Assembly (NCBI RefSeq): GCF_900143095.1
Contig: NZ_FRDA01000008.1
Coordinates: 171,853-235,852, forward strand
Source of the DNA: Pseudomonas asturiensis
GTDB taxonomy: Bacteria > Pseudomonadota > Gammaproteobacteria > Pseudomonadales > Pseudomonadaceae
DNA length: 64,000 bases
Reading direction: 5' to 3'
The notes under the pieces: model-generated
Told to the model about the DNA's origin: nothing
The model's database searches: none
The model's input: only the letters and a program-made list of their open reading frames with translations
Shown here: piece after piece, positions 17,843 to 27,993 of the stretch
Layout of the letters: every line of letters begins with the position of its first letter
Position numbering within the stretch: position 1 is the stretch's first letter
Made by a program: the position numbers and the translations under genes

Positions 17843-20800
17843 ATGAATAACACGAACCCGTTGAAGACGTACCAGAACGACCCTTTACTGGATGTGATGT
17901 ACGGTCCGATGCAGCCTGAACTGTTGCGCGAGGAGGTACTGGCCGATCTGCTCGAAGCCACTGCTCAGCGGCATCCAGAGCAGATCGCGCTCATTTATGG
18001 CGAGCGCCGGCTCAGTTATAGAGCGTTGAATCGTCAGGCCGATCAGGTGGCATCGGCACTGATTCAGGCGGGAGTGAAGCCGGGTCACATCGTCGGCCTC
18101 TGGTTGCCGCGAGGCATCGAGTTGCTGGTGATGCAGGCCGGCATTGCAAAGACCGGGGCGGCCTGGCTGCCGATGGATCTGGACACCCCGGTGGATCGTC
18201 TACAGGTTTGCGTCGAGGATGCCAATGCGCTGGGCGTGGTTTGCACTGAAGCCCTTGGCGCCACGTTGCGCGACACCGGGCTGAACGTATGGACTGCCGA
18301 AACGCTGTTGATGCCAACCGATGCCGCCCCGATACACCGCAGCGGCGCTCTGCCCGACCACCCTGCCTACGTAATCTACACCTCAGGCTCGACCGGCAAG
18401 CCAAAAGGCATCGTGATTTCACAGCGCAGCATCTGTCACTTCCTGCGCAGTGAAAACGCAGTGCTCGGCATTCGTAACAGCGACCGCATTTATCAGGGCT
18501 TCTCGGTCGCATTCGACATGTCGTTCGAGGAAATCTGGATCGGCTATCTGGTCGGCGCAACGCTGTGGATAGGCCCGAAGGAAACCAGCGGTGACCCCGA
18601 GACGCTGCCGCGTCTGCTGAATGAGCAGCAGATCACTGTCCTGCACGCGGTGCCGACGTTATTGGCCCTGTTCAGTGAAGACGTGCCGAGCCTGCGGCTG
18701 ATCAACCTGGGCGGCGAAATGTGCCCCGAATCTCTGGTAGATCGCTGGTCAACGCCGGACCGACAGATGTTCAACACCTATGGTCCAACCGAAGCCACCG
18801 TGTCCGCGAGCCTGGCGCGGCTGTCGCCGGGCCGTCCGGTCAACATCGGTCAGCCGCTGCCCAACTACGGGTTGCTGGTCATCGAGCATGACACGCAGGT
18901 TGGCAGCGAACACCCGCCCACTCTGCTGCCACGCGGGCAGACCGGCGAACTGTGCATCTTCGGCCCTGGCGTGGCCGAAGGGTACCTGGGACGCCCGGAC
19001 CTGACCCGGGACAAGTTTCTGCCCAACCCCTGGTCCATCGGCTATCACGATGCTCGCCTGTACCGAACCGGCGACCTGGCGCGCATCGATCACGAAGGGC
19101 ACGTGCATTGCCTGGGACGTGCCGATGATCAGGTCAAGATTCGCGGCTTCCGCGTCGAGCTCGGCGAGATCGAAGCCCTGCTGGCGCAGGAACCTGGCGT
19201 CAGAACCGTGGCGGTTCTACTGCGCAACGACAATGGGCTCGACCAACTGGTCGCCTATGTCGTTTGCGACGATGCGCCTCCGGCAGCGTTCACGAGCCGG
19301 TTGCGCAAGGCGCTGCAGGCCCAGTTGCCACCCTACATGGTGCCGGGCCAGTTCGAGCTGCTCGAAAGCATGCCGCGCCTGATGTCCGGCAAGATCGATC
19401 GCAAGGCACTCAAGGCGCGTGCGTTGCAGGTCGAAGCCGGTGCAACTGATTCCGACGTGGCCGAAACGCCCAGTGAAGTCGTGCTTTTCGCCGCGTTGGC
19501 CAACCTGTTTCCCGGCATGCCGATCCGTCGCCATGCGGACTTTTTCACGGATCTGGGCGGACACTCTTTTTTTGCCGCGCGGCTGGCCTCGTCATTGCGC
19601 GCCGATCCGCGTTTTGCGCACATCACCGTGCGTGACATCTATCAACAGCGGCGCATTGACGCCATTGCGGCCGTGCTGGACCAGACGCCGGAAGCCAGCG
19701 CTGCATCCGCACTCTGGACGCTGCCGTCAGCCTGGCGACGCTGGCGCTGCGGCGTGGCTCAGGCCTTGGCGCTGCCCGTGATGGTCAGCCTGCGCATGTC
19801 ACAGTGGCTCGCGCCATTCTTCACCTATCACTCCCTCACTGGCTCACCCGACGACTCCGTCACACTGGCGACGCTCGCCTCGGTCTCGGTGTTCCTGCTC
19901 GCAACCGTTGTACAGTTCATGATCGCGCTGGCGGGCAAATGGCTGATCGCCGGCCGCCTGAAAGCCGGTGTCTATCCACTGTGGGGCATGACCTATTTTC
20001 GCTGGTGGGCAGCCGATCGCATGGTTGAATCGGCCCCGACCTACCTGTTGAGCAGGTCCTCACTTTATCCGGTCTGGTTGCGCGCGCTGGGCGCCAGAAT
20101 CGGTCGAGAAGTGATCATCGGCGGCGCGGTGGTGCGTGCTCCCGACCTGCTGGAAATCTGCGATGGCGTCAGTGTCGGCAATGGCGTCAGCTTTCAAAAC
20201 GCGCGGGTCGAGCGTGGCCAATTGCATCTGGGGCAAATCACCCTGCACACCAACGCCTGCGTCGGTTCTTACGTGATCATGGAAGGCAACACTGTCGTGG
20301 GCCCGCTGGGTCACCTGGAAGGACAGTCTGCGCTGGCAGAAAATCGTGAAGTGCCAGCAGGACGGATCTGGCAAGGCTCGCCGGCACGCGATGCGGGTTC
20401 GTTCGACACCCGGCACCAACCTGAGCGCCCGGCTGTGCGCATCACGCGTCTGCGCGCAGAGATGCTGTTTTTCATCGCAGGCATTCTGTTGATCGCCACG
20501 CTGTTTTTCATTCCGGTTTTCCCCACCTTTTTCTTGATGGACTGGTTCGACGCCCATCACGTACTGCCTTGGCTGGCAGGCACCAGCGTGGGCGGCCAAC
20601 TCGTCCGTTATTTCATGCTGGCATTCCCGGCCAGCGCCGTGCTGATTGTCGCGACTGCACTGGCCTCTGCCACCTTGCGATGGATCGCCCTGCCTCGACT
20701 CAAACCAGGGCGCTACGCGGTACACAGCACGACATATTGCGCCAAATGGCTGGTCAGCCACATTCAGGAGGCAAGCCTTAACGTGTTGTCAGGCGTCTAC

Positions 20801-21877
20801 GCGACGGTTTACGCCCCCTTCTGGTACAGGCTGCTGGGCGCCAAAGTGGGACGTAACGCAGAAATTTCCAGTGCCAGGGGTGTGATCCCGGACATGCTGA
20901 CCCTGGGCGATGAGACGTTCATCGCCGACGCCGTCATGCTGGGCGAAGAGCACATCGACGGCGGCTGGATGACCCTGCAGCCCACTGTCATCTCCAATCG
21001 TAGCTTTGTCGGTAACGGCAGCTACCTATCGGGCGGCACGGTGCTGCCGGAGAACGTGCTGATCGGCGTTCACTCCAGCACGCCGCCCAACAGCGTAATG
21101 GCCAATGGCGATACCTGGCTCGGCTCCCCGCCGATCAACCTGCCCGCTCGCGAACAGACCAGTGGTTACCCGGAGTCGCTGACCTTCAAGCCGTCACCGC
21201 TGCGCCGACTGGCGCGCGGCTTGATTGAGGGCATTCGTATTGTCACGCCGAATGCCGTGATGATTGCGGTCGGTTACACCGTCATGCTGGACCTCATGCC
21301 TCTCACGGAAGAAGGCCGCTGGGGCACCGTCCTGATCTACCTGGCAATGATCGGCCTGGCCTACAGCGTGGGTAATTTCCTGTTGGTGACAAGCCTGAAG
21401 TGGTTGCTCATCGGCAGGTATCGCAAGCGCGCGACGCCTATGTGGACACCGTTTGTCTGGCTATCTGAAGGCATCACCAGCCTCTACGAAGGCATGGCAG
21501 CGCCACACTTCATGCGCTACCTGCGAGGCACACCGTGGCTGCCGCTGGCCTTCAATCTGCTGGGCTGCAACATCGGTCGAGGGGTGTACATGGATACGAC
21601 CGATATCACCGAATTCGACTGCGTGAACATCGGCGCAGACAGCGAACTGAATGCCGGCGCCTGCCCCCAGACGCACCTGTTCGAAGACCGGGTGATGAAG
21701 ATCGATCAGGTCAACATCGGCGAGCGGGTGTACATGGGCCCACGCAGCGCTGTGCTTTACAGCGCTGAGGTGGGTCACGATGCGCATCTGGGTCCGCTGA
21801 CCCTGGTGATGAAAGGCGAAAGCATCCCGGCGCTCAGCCGCTGGGCCGGCTGCCCGGCAGCACCTGCCAGGGCATGA
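17843..21877 (+). CDS. NRPS-like Pls/PosA-type enzyme: adenylation, carrier, and membrane tandem C-terminal domains
   Basis: About 1344 residues from ATG 17843 (a GTG at 17783 is possible; neither has a good ribosome binding site). The adenylation domain (about 20-530) has TSGSTGKPKG, Asp225 in FDMSFEEIW, NTYGPTEAT, YRTGDLAR and MSGKIDRKAL. The carrier domain has the phosphopantetheine serine at 575 in GGHSFF. From about 630 on there are six or more membrane segments and repeated left-handed-beta-helix-like parts, the C-terminal architecture of epsilon-poly-lysine synthetase (Pls) and PosA relatives. It has no condensation or thioesterase domain. It is followed by an overlapping phosphopantetheinyl transferase gene, which should activate Ser575. 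The product is unknown; an isopeptide homopolymer is one possibility. Confidence 0.85.
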   Translation: MNNTNPLKTYQNDPLLDVMYGPMQPELLREEVLADLLEATAQRHPEQIALIYGERRLSYRALNRQADQVASALIQAGVKPGHIVGLWLPRGIELLVMQAGIAKTGAAWLPMDLDTPVDRLQVCVEDANALGVVCTEALGATLRDTGLNVWTAETLLMPTDAAPIHRSGALPDHPAYVIYTSGSTGKPKGIVISQRSICHFLRSENAVLGIRNSDRIYQGFSVAFDMSFEEIWIGYLVGATLWIGPKETSGDPETLPRLLNEQQITVLHAVPTLLALFSEDVPSLRLINLGGEMCPESLVDRWSTPDRQMFNTYGPTEATVSASLARLSPGRPVNIGQPLPNYGLLVIEHDTQVGSEHPPTLLPRGQTGELCIFGPGVAEGYLGRPDLTRDKFLPNPWSIGYHDARLYRTGDLARIDHEGHVHCLGRADDQVKIRGFRVELGEIEALLAQEPGVRTVAVLLRNDNGLDQLVAYVVCDDAPPAAFTSRLRKALQAQLPPYMVPGQFELLESMPRLMSGKIDRKALKARALQVEAGATDSDVAETPSEVVLFAALANLFPGMPIRRHADFFTDLGGHSFFAARLASSLRADPRFAHITVRDIYQQRRIDAIAAVLDQTPEASAASALWTLPSAWRRWRCGVAQALALPVMVSLRMSQWLAPFFTYHSLTGSPDDSVTLATLASVSVFLLATVVQFMIALAGKWLIAGRLKAGVYPLWGMTYFRWWAADRMVESAPTYLLSRSSLYPVWLRALGARIGREVIIGGAVVRAPDLLEICDGVSVGNGVSFQNARVERGQLHLGQITLHTNACVGSYVIMEGNTVVGPLGHLEGQSALAENREVPAGRIWQGSPARDAGSFDTRHQPERPAVRITRLRAEMLFFIAGILLIATLFFIPVFPTFFLMDWFDAHHVLPWLAGTSVGGQLVRYFMLAFPASAVLIVATALASATLRWIALPRLKPGRYAVHSTTYCAKWLVSHIQEASLNVLSGVYATVYAPFWYRLLGAKVGRNAEISSARGVIPDMLTLGDETFIADAVMLGEEHIDGGWMTLQPTVISNRSFVGNGSYLSGGTVLPENVLIGVHSSTPPNSVMANGDTWLGSPPINLPAREQTSGYPESLTFKPSPLRRLARGLIEGIRIVTPNAVMIAVGYTVMLDLMPLTEEGRWGTVLIYLAMIGLAYSVGNFLLVTSLKWLLIGRYRKRATPMWTPFVWLSEGITSLYEGMAAPHFMRYLRGTPWLPLAFNLLGCNIGRGVYMDTTDITEFDCVNIGADSELNAGACPQTHLFEDRVMKIDQVNIGERVYMGPRSAVLYSAEVGHDAHLGPLTLVMKGESIPALSRWAGCPAAPARA

Positions 21878-22476
21878 ATACCAGGCCAGTCGGCGTTCTC
21901 TGCGGCAAAGACTGGCTTGCTCATCCACAGCCCGACCACCTGCCATTGGCGAGACAACGCGAACACGTACTGCTGGTCAGTACCTTGATCGAACCCGGCA
22001 CTTCTAGGGCAGAGGTGAGAGATCATATTCGCCGTCACCTGCGTGACTCGCTCACGCAGTGGCTCGGCCTGCCACTTGAGGCAATCACCCTGATCAGCCT
22101 CCCAGGTCACGCTCCTCGGTTATTGATTGAGGGCCTGACAGAGCCGGGGCTGTCGATCAGTCATGAAAACGGGCTTTCGGTGGCGGCGGTCAACCTCGAT
22201 GGACCTGTGGGCATCGACGTGATGAAAACGCAGGACGTTGCCCATTGGCAAACGGTCGCACTGGACTATCTGGGTCCCCAAATAACCTGCGAGTTGTTGT
22301 CGACACCTGAAACGCTGCGCCCGCTCGCCTTCGTCAAAGCGTGGTGCCAGCGTGAGGCTCTTTTAAAGCTGCACGGTCAGCCCCTCTCCGAATGGACAGA
22401 ACATCGACCATTGGCAGGCAAACTCGTTGAAGTCGAGCTGTCCTGGCCATGGGTTGGCGTGCTCGCATTGGCCTGA
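21874..22476 (+). CDS. 4'-phosphopantetheinyl transferase superfamily protein
   Basis: A 200-residue PPTase-like protein. The hallmark blocks are present: LSISHENG near residue 90, GIDVMK near 115 (magnesium-binding Asp) and FVKAWCQREALLKL near 150. It would attach 4'-phosphopantetheine from CoA to the carrier domain of the preceding enzyme, with which it overlaps by four bases. The third block has WCQREA in place of the commoner W(S/T)xKEA, a modest divergence. Confidence 0.82.
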   Translation: MNTRPVGVLCGKDWLAHPQPDHLPLARQREHVLLVSTLIEPGTSRAEVRDHIRRHLRDSLTQWLGLPLEAITLISLPGHAPRLLIEGLTEPGLSISHENGLSVAAVNLDGPVGIDVMKTQDVAHWQTVALDYLGPQITCELLSTPETLRPLAFVKAWCQREALLKLHGQPLSEWTEHRPLAGKLVEVELSWPWVGVLALA

Positions 22477-22669
22477 TGCGTCCATGCCAACCCGGGACGC
22501 TTACTGGCACATGAGTCAGGACGATCTATGCTTGCGCTGAAAGAAACCGCGATTGATGGCCCCCGTGTTCAGGTGATGGAAAACGTTGCTGATCATCAAG
22601 CCCCATTGAAATCTGGCAACGCCCTTACAGCGACACGCCGCTCTGGTTATGTAAAGGAGTGCGACGTTT

Positions 22670-25600
22670 TTGAAAGCCAATTCCCTGAAGGTACTCAGTG
22701 GGTGGATGGTACTGGTTTTGTTGTTGGGGCTACTGATCAGCTATGTCGCCAGCCTTGAACAATCCAAAGCGATAGACAGAGAAACGGAACTGGCACTCAA
22801 GGAGGTTGGCAACAGCTTCGGCGACAGCCTTCAAGCCCGGCTCCGTGTCTATGAATACCGCCTGCGAGGCCTGCGCGGCGCCATTCATATGCTGGATGTT
22901 GATCACGTCAACAGCAGTCAAATGAGCCTCTACAGTCGAGGACGCAACATTGAAAAGGAATACCCGGGAGCGCGGGGATTCGGCTTCATTCGTCGCGTGC
23001 CGGCCAGCGAGGAAGCCACTTTTCTGAGCCGCGTCAGGGCGGATGGAAATCCACACTTCAGTGTCAGCGAGCTTAATAGCCATTCAGGTGATCGATTCAT
23101 CATTCAATTCATCGACCCTTTGGCACGCAATGCCCAGGCACTGGGGCTGGATATCGCTTCCGAGGACCGACGACGTCATGCAGCTGTTCAGGCCATGCGT
23201 ACCGGAGTTGCGACCCTGTCTGCGCCGATAACGCTGAAGCAGAACAGCGAAGAACCTATGCGTTCATTTCTCTTTTTGCTGCCTGTTTATCGCACAGCTG
23301 AAACGCCGGACGATGTGCAACAGCGTGAAGCGGCCCTCATGGGCTGGACTTACTCACCGTTGGCCATGCGCGAAGTCATGAGCAACCTCGACCCGGCCAA
23401 CCACAGGTTGCATGTGGCGCTGTATGACATGGGCGATGGCGAACAGTTGATCTATCAGTCGCCTGGCGATGGCTCGGCACCGGAGGTGGTGCATACGTAC
23501 ACGCTCAAGCGTGAGATCTATGGACGTGTATGGCGCATTGAGATCGCGGCTTATCCCGAGTTTGTCAGCGGGCTCGGCACTGCTCCGGCCAGCAGAGTGT
23601 TCTTGATCGGCGTGCTGGCGAGCCTTCTCTTGACCGGGCTGGTCGGCACCTTGTTGCTGTCTCGGCAGCGCAAGCAGCAAGTGATTGCAGGTCAGGCCAG
23701 GCTGGCAACCATCGTCGAGAACTCAAGTGACGCCATTATCGGTGAAGCACTGGACGGAACGATCATCACGTGGAACCGCGCCGCCGAGCAGATGTTCGGT
23801 TACAGCGAGCAAGAAGTGTTGGGCAATCCGCTCGCTCCCCTTCTGGTTCCGTCATCCCGGATCCACGAAGACGAGGAGTTGCTGGAAGGTGTCGCTCGGG
23901 GTGAGCGGGGGTCGACCCTGGAAACCCAGCGCCTGCACAGAGAGGGCCATCTGATTGACGTGACCATCACCTGCAGCCTGATTCGCGAGGCAGATGGCAC
24001 GATCCTCGGTGCAGCGAAGATGATGCACGACATCACTGACCGCAAGCGCGTCGAGCGCTACCTGATGGAGTTCAACGCCGAGCTTGAGCAACAAGTCACC
24101 GAACGCACTGCCGAGCTTTCCAGAGTCGCCGGGCTGCTGCGGACGGTGCTGGATGCGTCCTCGAAAGTGTCGATCATCGCCACCAATCTCCAGGGTCAGA
24201 TCATCGTATTCAATCGAGGCGCCGAACTGTTGCTGGGTTACAGCGGCTCGGAGATGCTCAGGTGCAAGACGCCAGCGGACTTTCATCTTCGAGAAGAAAT
24301 CGATCAGCGCTCTAAAGAGCTGAGCATCGAGTATGGCGTGCCCATCGAAGGCATTGATGTGTTTAGCTACAAAGCGGCGATTGAAGGGTCGGAAACCCGC
24401 GAATGGACGTACGTACGCAAGGATGGTTCGACGATACCGGTGTCCATGATCATCACACCTATCCGTACCGCCGAGGGTGAGCTGACCGGCCATTTGGGCA
24501 TTGCCCAGGACATCACGGAACGACTTCGCCAAGGTGCAGAAGTACAAGCAGCCAAAGCAAGTGCAGAAGCCGCCAATGCTGCCAAAAGCCTGTTTCTGGC
24601 CAACATGAGCCATGAAATTCGCACGCCCATGAATGCAGTGATCGGCATCGCCCATCTGCTCTACAACACGCCCCTGAATGAGCAGCAACGCCAATTGCTG
24701 GCAAAGCTGCAGATCGCCGGGCGATCCCTGCTGGGGATCATCAACGACATTCTGGACATCGCCAAAATCGAAGCAGGAGAACTGCGACTGGAGAGCAACC
24801 CCTTCAATCCGCGGCACCTGCTCGCCGAATTGCGCGAGCTGTTCAACTCCCAGGCCCAGGAAAAAGGACTGCATTTTGAGGTCAGCGTCATCACGCCGTT
24901 ACCGCAACTGCTGATCGGCGATACGCTGAGGATCAATCAGATACTGATGAATCTGGTGGGCAACGCGCTGAAATTCACCGCCAACGGCGGCATTGACGTG
25001 ACCGTGAGCGGTGAGAGCAGCGACGCAGAAAACTGCTGGCTGCGGTTTACCGTACGCGACACAGGCTGTGGCATCGCCCCGCAAGTACTTGATCAACTGT
25101 TCTCTCCCTTCACCCAGGCGGACGCCTCCACTACCCGGCGTTTTGGCGGCACCGGACTTGGTCTGTCGGTCGTGCGAGGGCTGGCCGAACAAATGGGCGG
25201 ACGAGTAGGCGTCGGGAGTGAACCGGGTCTGGGGAGTGAATTCTGGGTCTTGCTGCCTTTCAAGATCAGCAAGAGCGATATCGAACCCTCCGGCATGCTC
25301 AGTAGCCTGGAAGTACTCATCATCTGCGATGAGTCCCACGCGTCTCAAGCATTGCAGCGTCTGTGTCGAGGCTTTGGATGGCGCGCGACCTGTCCCGTTG
25401 ATGAACAGGCGCAACAGATGGCATTGCAACAACTCGATCAGGAAGGCCATCCACAGCCAGACGTACTGCTGCTGGATTGGCAAAGCCCACAGACGCAAAA
25501 TATTCGACGCCTGATCGAAACCACTCAACTGCCCGTCATCCTCGTTACCGAGCCTGACACCAGGCTCTTACTGGAACCCATCGCCACCACAGTGCTGCTC

Positions 25601-26737
25601 AAACCCCTGGACAGTTCGGCGCTGTTCAATGCCGTAAACACATGCATCGCGGATCACCAGGGCAGCACTGAGCGCGTCATCCAGGCGACGCGCATGGACA
25701 CGTCCATCAACCAATGGCTCACTGGGCTGAAACTGCTGCTGGTCGACGACAGCGAGATCAATCTGGAAGTCGCAAGCCTGCTCTTGCAGCAACAGGGCGC
25801 TCAGGTGCAGACCGCAGCCAATGGCTTGCTGGCGCTGGAAAGCCTTCGTAAGACGCCTGATTTCTTTGATGCCGTTCTGATGGACGTGCAAATGCCGGAA
25901 ATGGACGGGTATGAGGCGACGCGACGCATACGAAGCGAGTTGGGGCTTTCACGACTGCCAGTGCTGGCACTGACAGCAGGTGCCTTGGCCGAAGAACGTC
26001 GACGGGCCGAGCAGGCAGGAATGAATGACTTTCTCACCAAACCTCTGGAACCGGCCGCCCTGATCAGGGCCATACGCCTGGCTGTTGAACGAGCCCGTGG
26101 AGCGCCTCTGTCGGTTGGCAACACATCGCAAAGCCAGCAGCCTGAAGCGGTGTGGCCTCTGATTGAGGGGATTAATACCCAGGAGGTCGCCGACCGGCTT
26201 GGAAATGACCTGCCATTGTTTCTGACGTCCCTGCGCCGCTTTTTTAGCGAGTTTGCCCGATTCAGCGACAGCACATCGGCCATGCGCCTGATGCATTCGA
26301 ACCCCGACCAATTGGTCGCCGATCTGCACAAATTGCGTGGCGTCGCAAATTTACTGGGGGCTTCAACGCTTGGACAATTGGCCGGACAGGCGGAAAAACT
26401 GCTCCTCGACGGCAATGACCCGCAGCACACCCTTGAAGCACTAAGCGCAGACTTTTCGCAGCTGCAAGATCGGTGTGCCCACCTGCAAAACGCCCCCTTG
26501 CAAACCCCGCGTGCCGAAACCGATCCGAATACCGCAGCACGGGCACTAACAGCCTTGCAGAAACTGCTCGAAAACCACGATATCGCTGCACTGGACCAAT
26601 TCCCGCTGGCCGCTGCCGCCCTTCAGGCAGCGGCGGGTGAGGTGTTGGTCGAGCAGCTCTGGCAGGCCATTGAAGGTCTTGAGTTCGAAAAAGCCTTACG
26701 GCTGCTCGAACGTGCCGACTTGAGAACGGAGTCTTGA
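22670..26737 (+). CDS. Hybrid sensor histidine kinase: CHASE-PAS-PAS-HisKA-HATPase-REC-Hpt
   Basis: A 1355-residue membrane kinase starting at TTG, with AAGGAG ten bases upstream. Order: membrane helix (about 8-28), periplasmic CHASE domain, second helix (about 305-330), two PAS domains (about 340-460 and 490-620), HisKA with His648 in MSHEIRTP, HATPase with NLVGNALKF, a degenerate receiver (about 870-1000), a receiver with phospho-Asp1072 in LMDVQMPEMDG, and a C-terminal Hpt with His1220 in DLHKLRG. Signals sensed by CHASE domains are varied. The next gene is a REC-GGDEF cyclase one base downstream, the likely phosphorelay output. Bases 22477-22669 upstream hold no convincing gene. Confidence 0.88.
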   Translation: MKANSLKVLSGWMVLVLLLGLLISYVASLEQSKAIDRETELALKEVGNSFGDSLQARLRVYEYRLRGLRGAIHMLDVDHVNSSQMSLYSRGRNIEKEYPGARGFGFIRRVPASEEATFLSRVRADGNPHFSVSELNSHSGDRFIIQFIDPLARNAQALGLDIASEDRRRHAAVQAMRTGVATLSAPITLKQNSEEPMRSFLFLLPVYRTAETPDDVQQREAALMGWTYSPLAMREVMSNLDPANHRLHVALYDMGDGEQLIYQSPGDGSAPEVVHTYTLKREIYGRVWRIEIAAYPEFVSGLGTAPASRVFLIGVLASLLLTGLVGTLLLSRQRKQQVIAGQARLATIVENSSDAIIGEALDGTIITWNRAAEQMFGYSEQEVLGNPLAPLLVPSSRIHEDEELLEGVARGERGSTLETQRLHREGHLIDVTITCSLIREADGTILGAAKMMHDITDRKRVERYLMEFNAELEQQVTERTAELSRVAGLLRTVLDASSKVSIIATNLQGQIIVFNRGAELLLGYSGSEMLRCKTPADFHLREEIDQRSKELSIEYGVPIEGIDVFSYKAAIEGSETREWTYVRKDGSTIPVSMIITPIRTAEGELTGHLGIAQDITERLRQGAEVQAAKASAEAANAAKSLFLANMSHEIRTPMNAVIGIAHLLYNTPLNEQQRQLLAKLQIAGRSLLGIINDILDIAKIEAGELRLESNPFNPRHLLAELRELFNSQAQEKGLHFEVSVITPLPQLLIGDTLRINQILMNLVGNALKFTANGGIDVTVSGESSDAENCWLRFTVRDTGCGIAPQVLDQLFSPFTQADASTTRRFGGTGLGLSVVRGLAEQMGGRVGVGSEPGLGSEFWVLLPFKISKSDIEPSGMLSSLEVLIICDESHASQALQRLCRGFGWRATCPVDEQAQQMALQQLDQEGHPQPDVLLLDWQSPQTQNIRRLIETTQLPVILVTEPDTRLLLEPIATTVLLKPLDSSALFNAVNTCIADHQGSTERVIQATRMDTSINQWLTGLKLLLVDDSEINLEVASLLLQQQGAQVQTAANGLLALESLRKTPDFFDAVLMDVQMPEMDGYEATRRIRSELGLSRLPVLALTAGALAEERRRAEQAGMNDFLTKPLEPAALIRAIRLAVERARGAPLSVGNTSQSQQPEAVWPLIEGINTQEVADRLGNDLPLFLTSLRRFFSEFARFSDSTSAMRLMHSNPDQLVADLHKLRGVANLLGASTLGQLAGQAEKLLLDGNDPQHTLEALSADFSQLQDRCAHLQNAPLQTPRAETDPNTAARALTALQKLLENHDIAALDQFPLAAAALQAAAGEVLVEQLWQAIEGLEFEKALRLLERADLRTES

Positions 26738-26738
26738 A

Positions 26739-27695
26739 ATGCAACCCACACCTAGCCTGTTGATCGTAGATGATGACATTTCGGCCATTCGGGTCCTGAG
26801 CAAAACCCTGCACGGGCTAGGCCAGATACGCTTCGCCACTGGCGGTGCCCAGGCCCTCAAGATGGTTCAGGAAATACGTCCGGACTTGATCCTGCTGGAT
26901 GCCGAGATGCCGGGAGTAAGTGGGTTTGAAGTATGTGAAATCATGAAGGAGGACCCACTCCTGAAAGATATTCCGGTGATTTTCATCACCAGCCATACCG
27001 AAACCCGGATAGAGGAAGCCGGCCTGGCACTGGGCGCAGTGGATTTCATTGGCAAACCCATTCAGCCCTCAATCGTGACAGCCCGCGTAAAGACCCACCT
27101 ACGTCTGAAAATGGCCATCGACCAGCTCAACCTGCTGGCTCAGACAGACGGGCTTACCGGCTTGGCCAATCGACGCTTTCTTGACCAGAACATCGAGCGT
27201 GAATGGCTGCGTGTACGGCGCACTCACGCAGCCTTTTCGCTGCTGCTGCTGGATATCGACTTCTTCAAACGTTACAACGACACCTACGGTCACCTGAAAG
27301 GTGATGAATGCCTGATTGCCGTCGCTCAGGCATTGAAGGTCTGCGTGCATCGCTCCACGGACCTGGTCGCACGCTATGGAGGTGAGGAATTCGCCATTCT
27401 TCTGCCCGATACGGGAGCGGAAGGCGCCTGCAGGCTGGCAGAGGAAATTGTGACGTACATTCACGACCTGGGTTGGCCTCATGAGACCAGCGATTGCGGA
27501 CGGTTGACCGTTTCGATAGGCGTGGCAAGCCTTGAAGCCGGGGCAATGCCCGATGCGCACGCAGGTATGGACGTCGCACACCTGGATGACTCGGTCGTTG
27601 TCGCACTCTTGGCAGAGGCCGATCAAGCTTTGTATCAGGCCAAACGTGAGGGAAGGAACGGCAGTCGGCTTGTGCCGATACGGCTTTCAAGGTGA
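26739..27695 (+). CDS. Response regulator diguanylate cyclase (REC-GGDEF)
   Basis: A 318-residue protein with an N-terminal receiver (LLIVDDD, phospho-acceptor Asp in LLDAEMPG) and a C-terminal GGDEF domain. The active site is GGEEF at 214-218 and an inhibitory I-site RSTD lies at 205-208, five residues before it, so it should make cyclic di-GMP and be feedback-inhibited. It is one base after the hybrid kinase stop, which strongly suggests that the kinase's Hpt phosphorylates this receiver. A terminator follows. Confidence 0.92.
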   Translation: MQPTPSLLIVDDDISAIRVLSKTLHGLGQIRFATGGAQALKMVQEIRPDLILLDAEMPGVSGFEVCEIMKEDPLLKDIPVIFITSHTETRIEEAGLALGAVDFIGKPIQPSIVTARVKTHLRLKMAIDQLNLLAQTDGLTGLANRRFLDQNIEREWLRVRRTHAAFSLLLLDIDFFKRYNDTYGHLKGDECLIAVAQALKVCVHRSTDLVARYGGEEFAILLPDTGAEGACRLAEEIVTYIHDLGWPHETSDCGRLTVSIGVASLEAGAMPDAHAGMDVAHLDDSVVVALLAEADQALYQAKREGRNGSRLVPIRLSR

Positions 27696-27726
27696 ATGTT
27701 TGAACGCCTGGTGGAAAGCCCACAAC

Positions 27727-27757
27727 GAAAAAAGGCGCCCCGAAGGACGCCTTTTTT
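27727..27757 (+). terminator. Terminator after the diguanylate cyclase gene
   Basis: AAAAAGGCG and CGCCTTTTTT pair around a CCCCGAAGGA loop and the 3' arm ends in six T. The A-rich 5' side makes it usable in both directions. Confidence 0.85.
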
Positions 27758-27819
27758 GTTGGATTCAAGACAACTGTTCTTGAGTCCTGATCTTCAACCC
27801 TGATACAGCCGGGCGAAAA

Positions 27820-27896
27820 TGGTCGGGGTAAGGGGATTCGAACTCCTGACATCCTGCTCCCAAAGCAGGCGCGCTACCGGACTGCGCTATACCCCG
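27820..27896 (-). tRNA. tRNA-Pro (anticodon TGG)
   Basis: On the minus strand a 77-base tRNA with encoded CCA. The acceptor stem is CGGGGTA/TACCCCG, the anticodon loop TTTGGGA in a CTGC/GCAG-type stem, and the T-arm AGG-TTCGAAT-CCC region is intact. In P. syringae a tRNA-Pro next to tRNA-Lys flanks a known integration site for PPHGI-1-type elements. Confidence 0.95.
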
Positions 27897-27904
27897 ATGA
27901 TGCT

Positions 27905-27932
27905 AAAAAGCACCTCAGAAGAGGCGCTTTTT
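27905..27932. terminator. Terminator-like hairpin between tRNA-Pro and the tRNA-Lys fragment
   Basis: AAAAAGC-a-CCTC pairs with GAGG-c-GCTTTTT around an AGAA loop. It has T-runs on both strands, so it may act in either direction. Confidence 0.6.
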
Positions 27933-27993
27933 ATATGGATGATGCTTATGGCATCACTCCCTAAGATCCAGCCAGATACAAACTGACCAAAAA

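Noticed and set aside
22528..22758. A 76-codon frame before the hybrid kinase
   Set aside because: It overlaps the start of the kinase in another frame and shows no domain or coupling. Probably chance.
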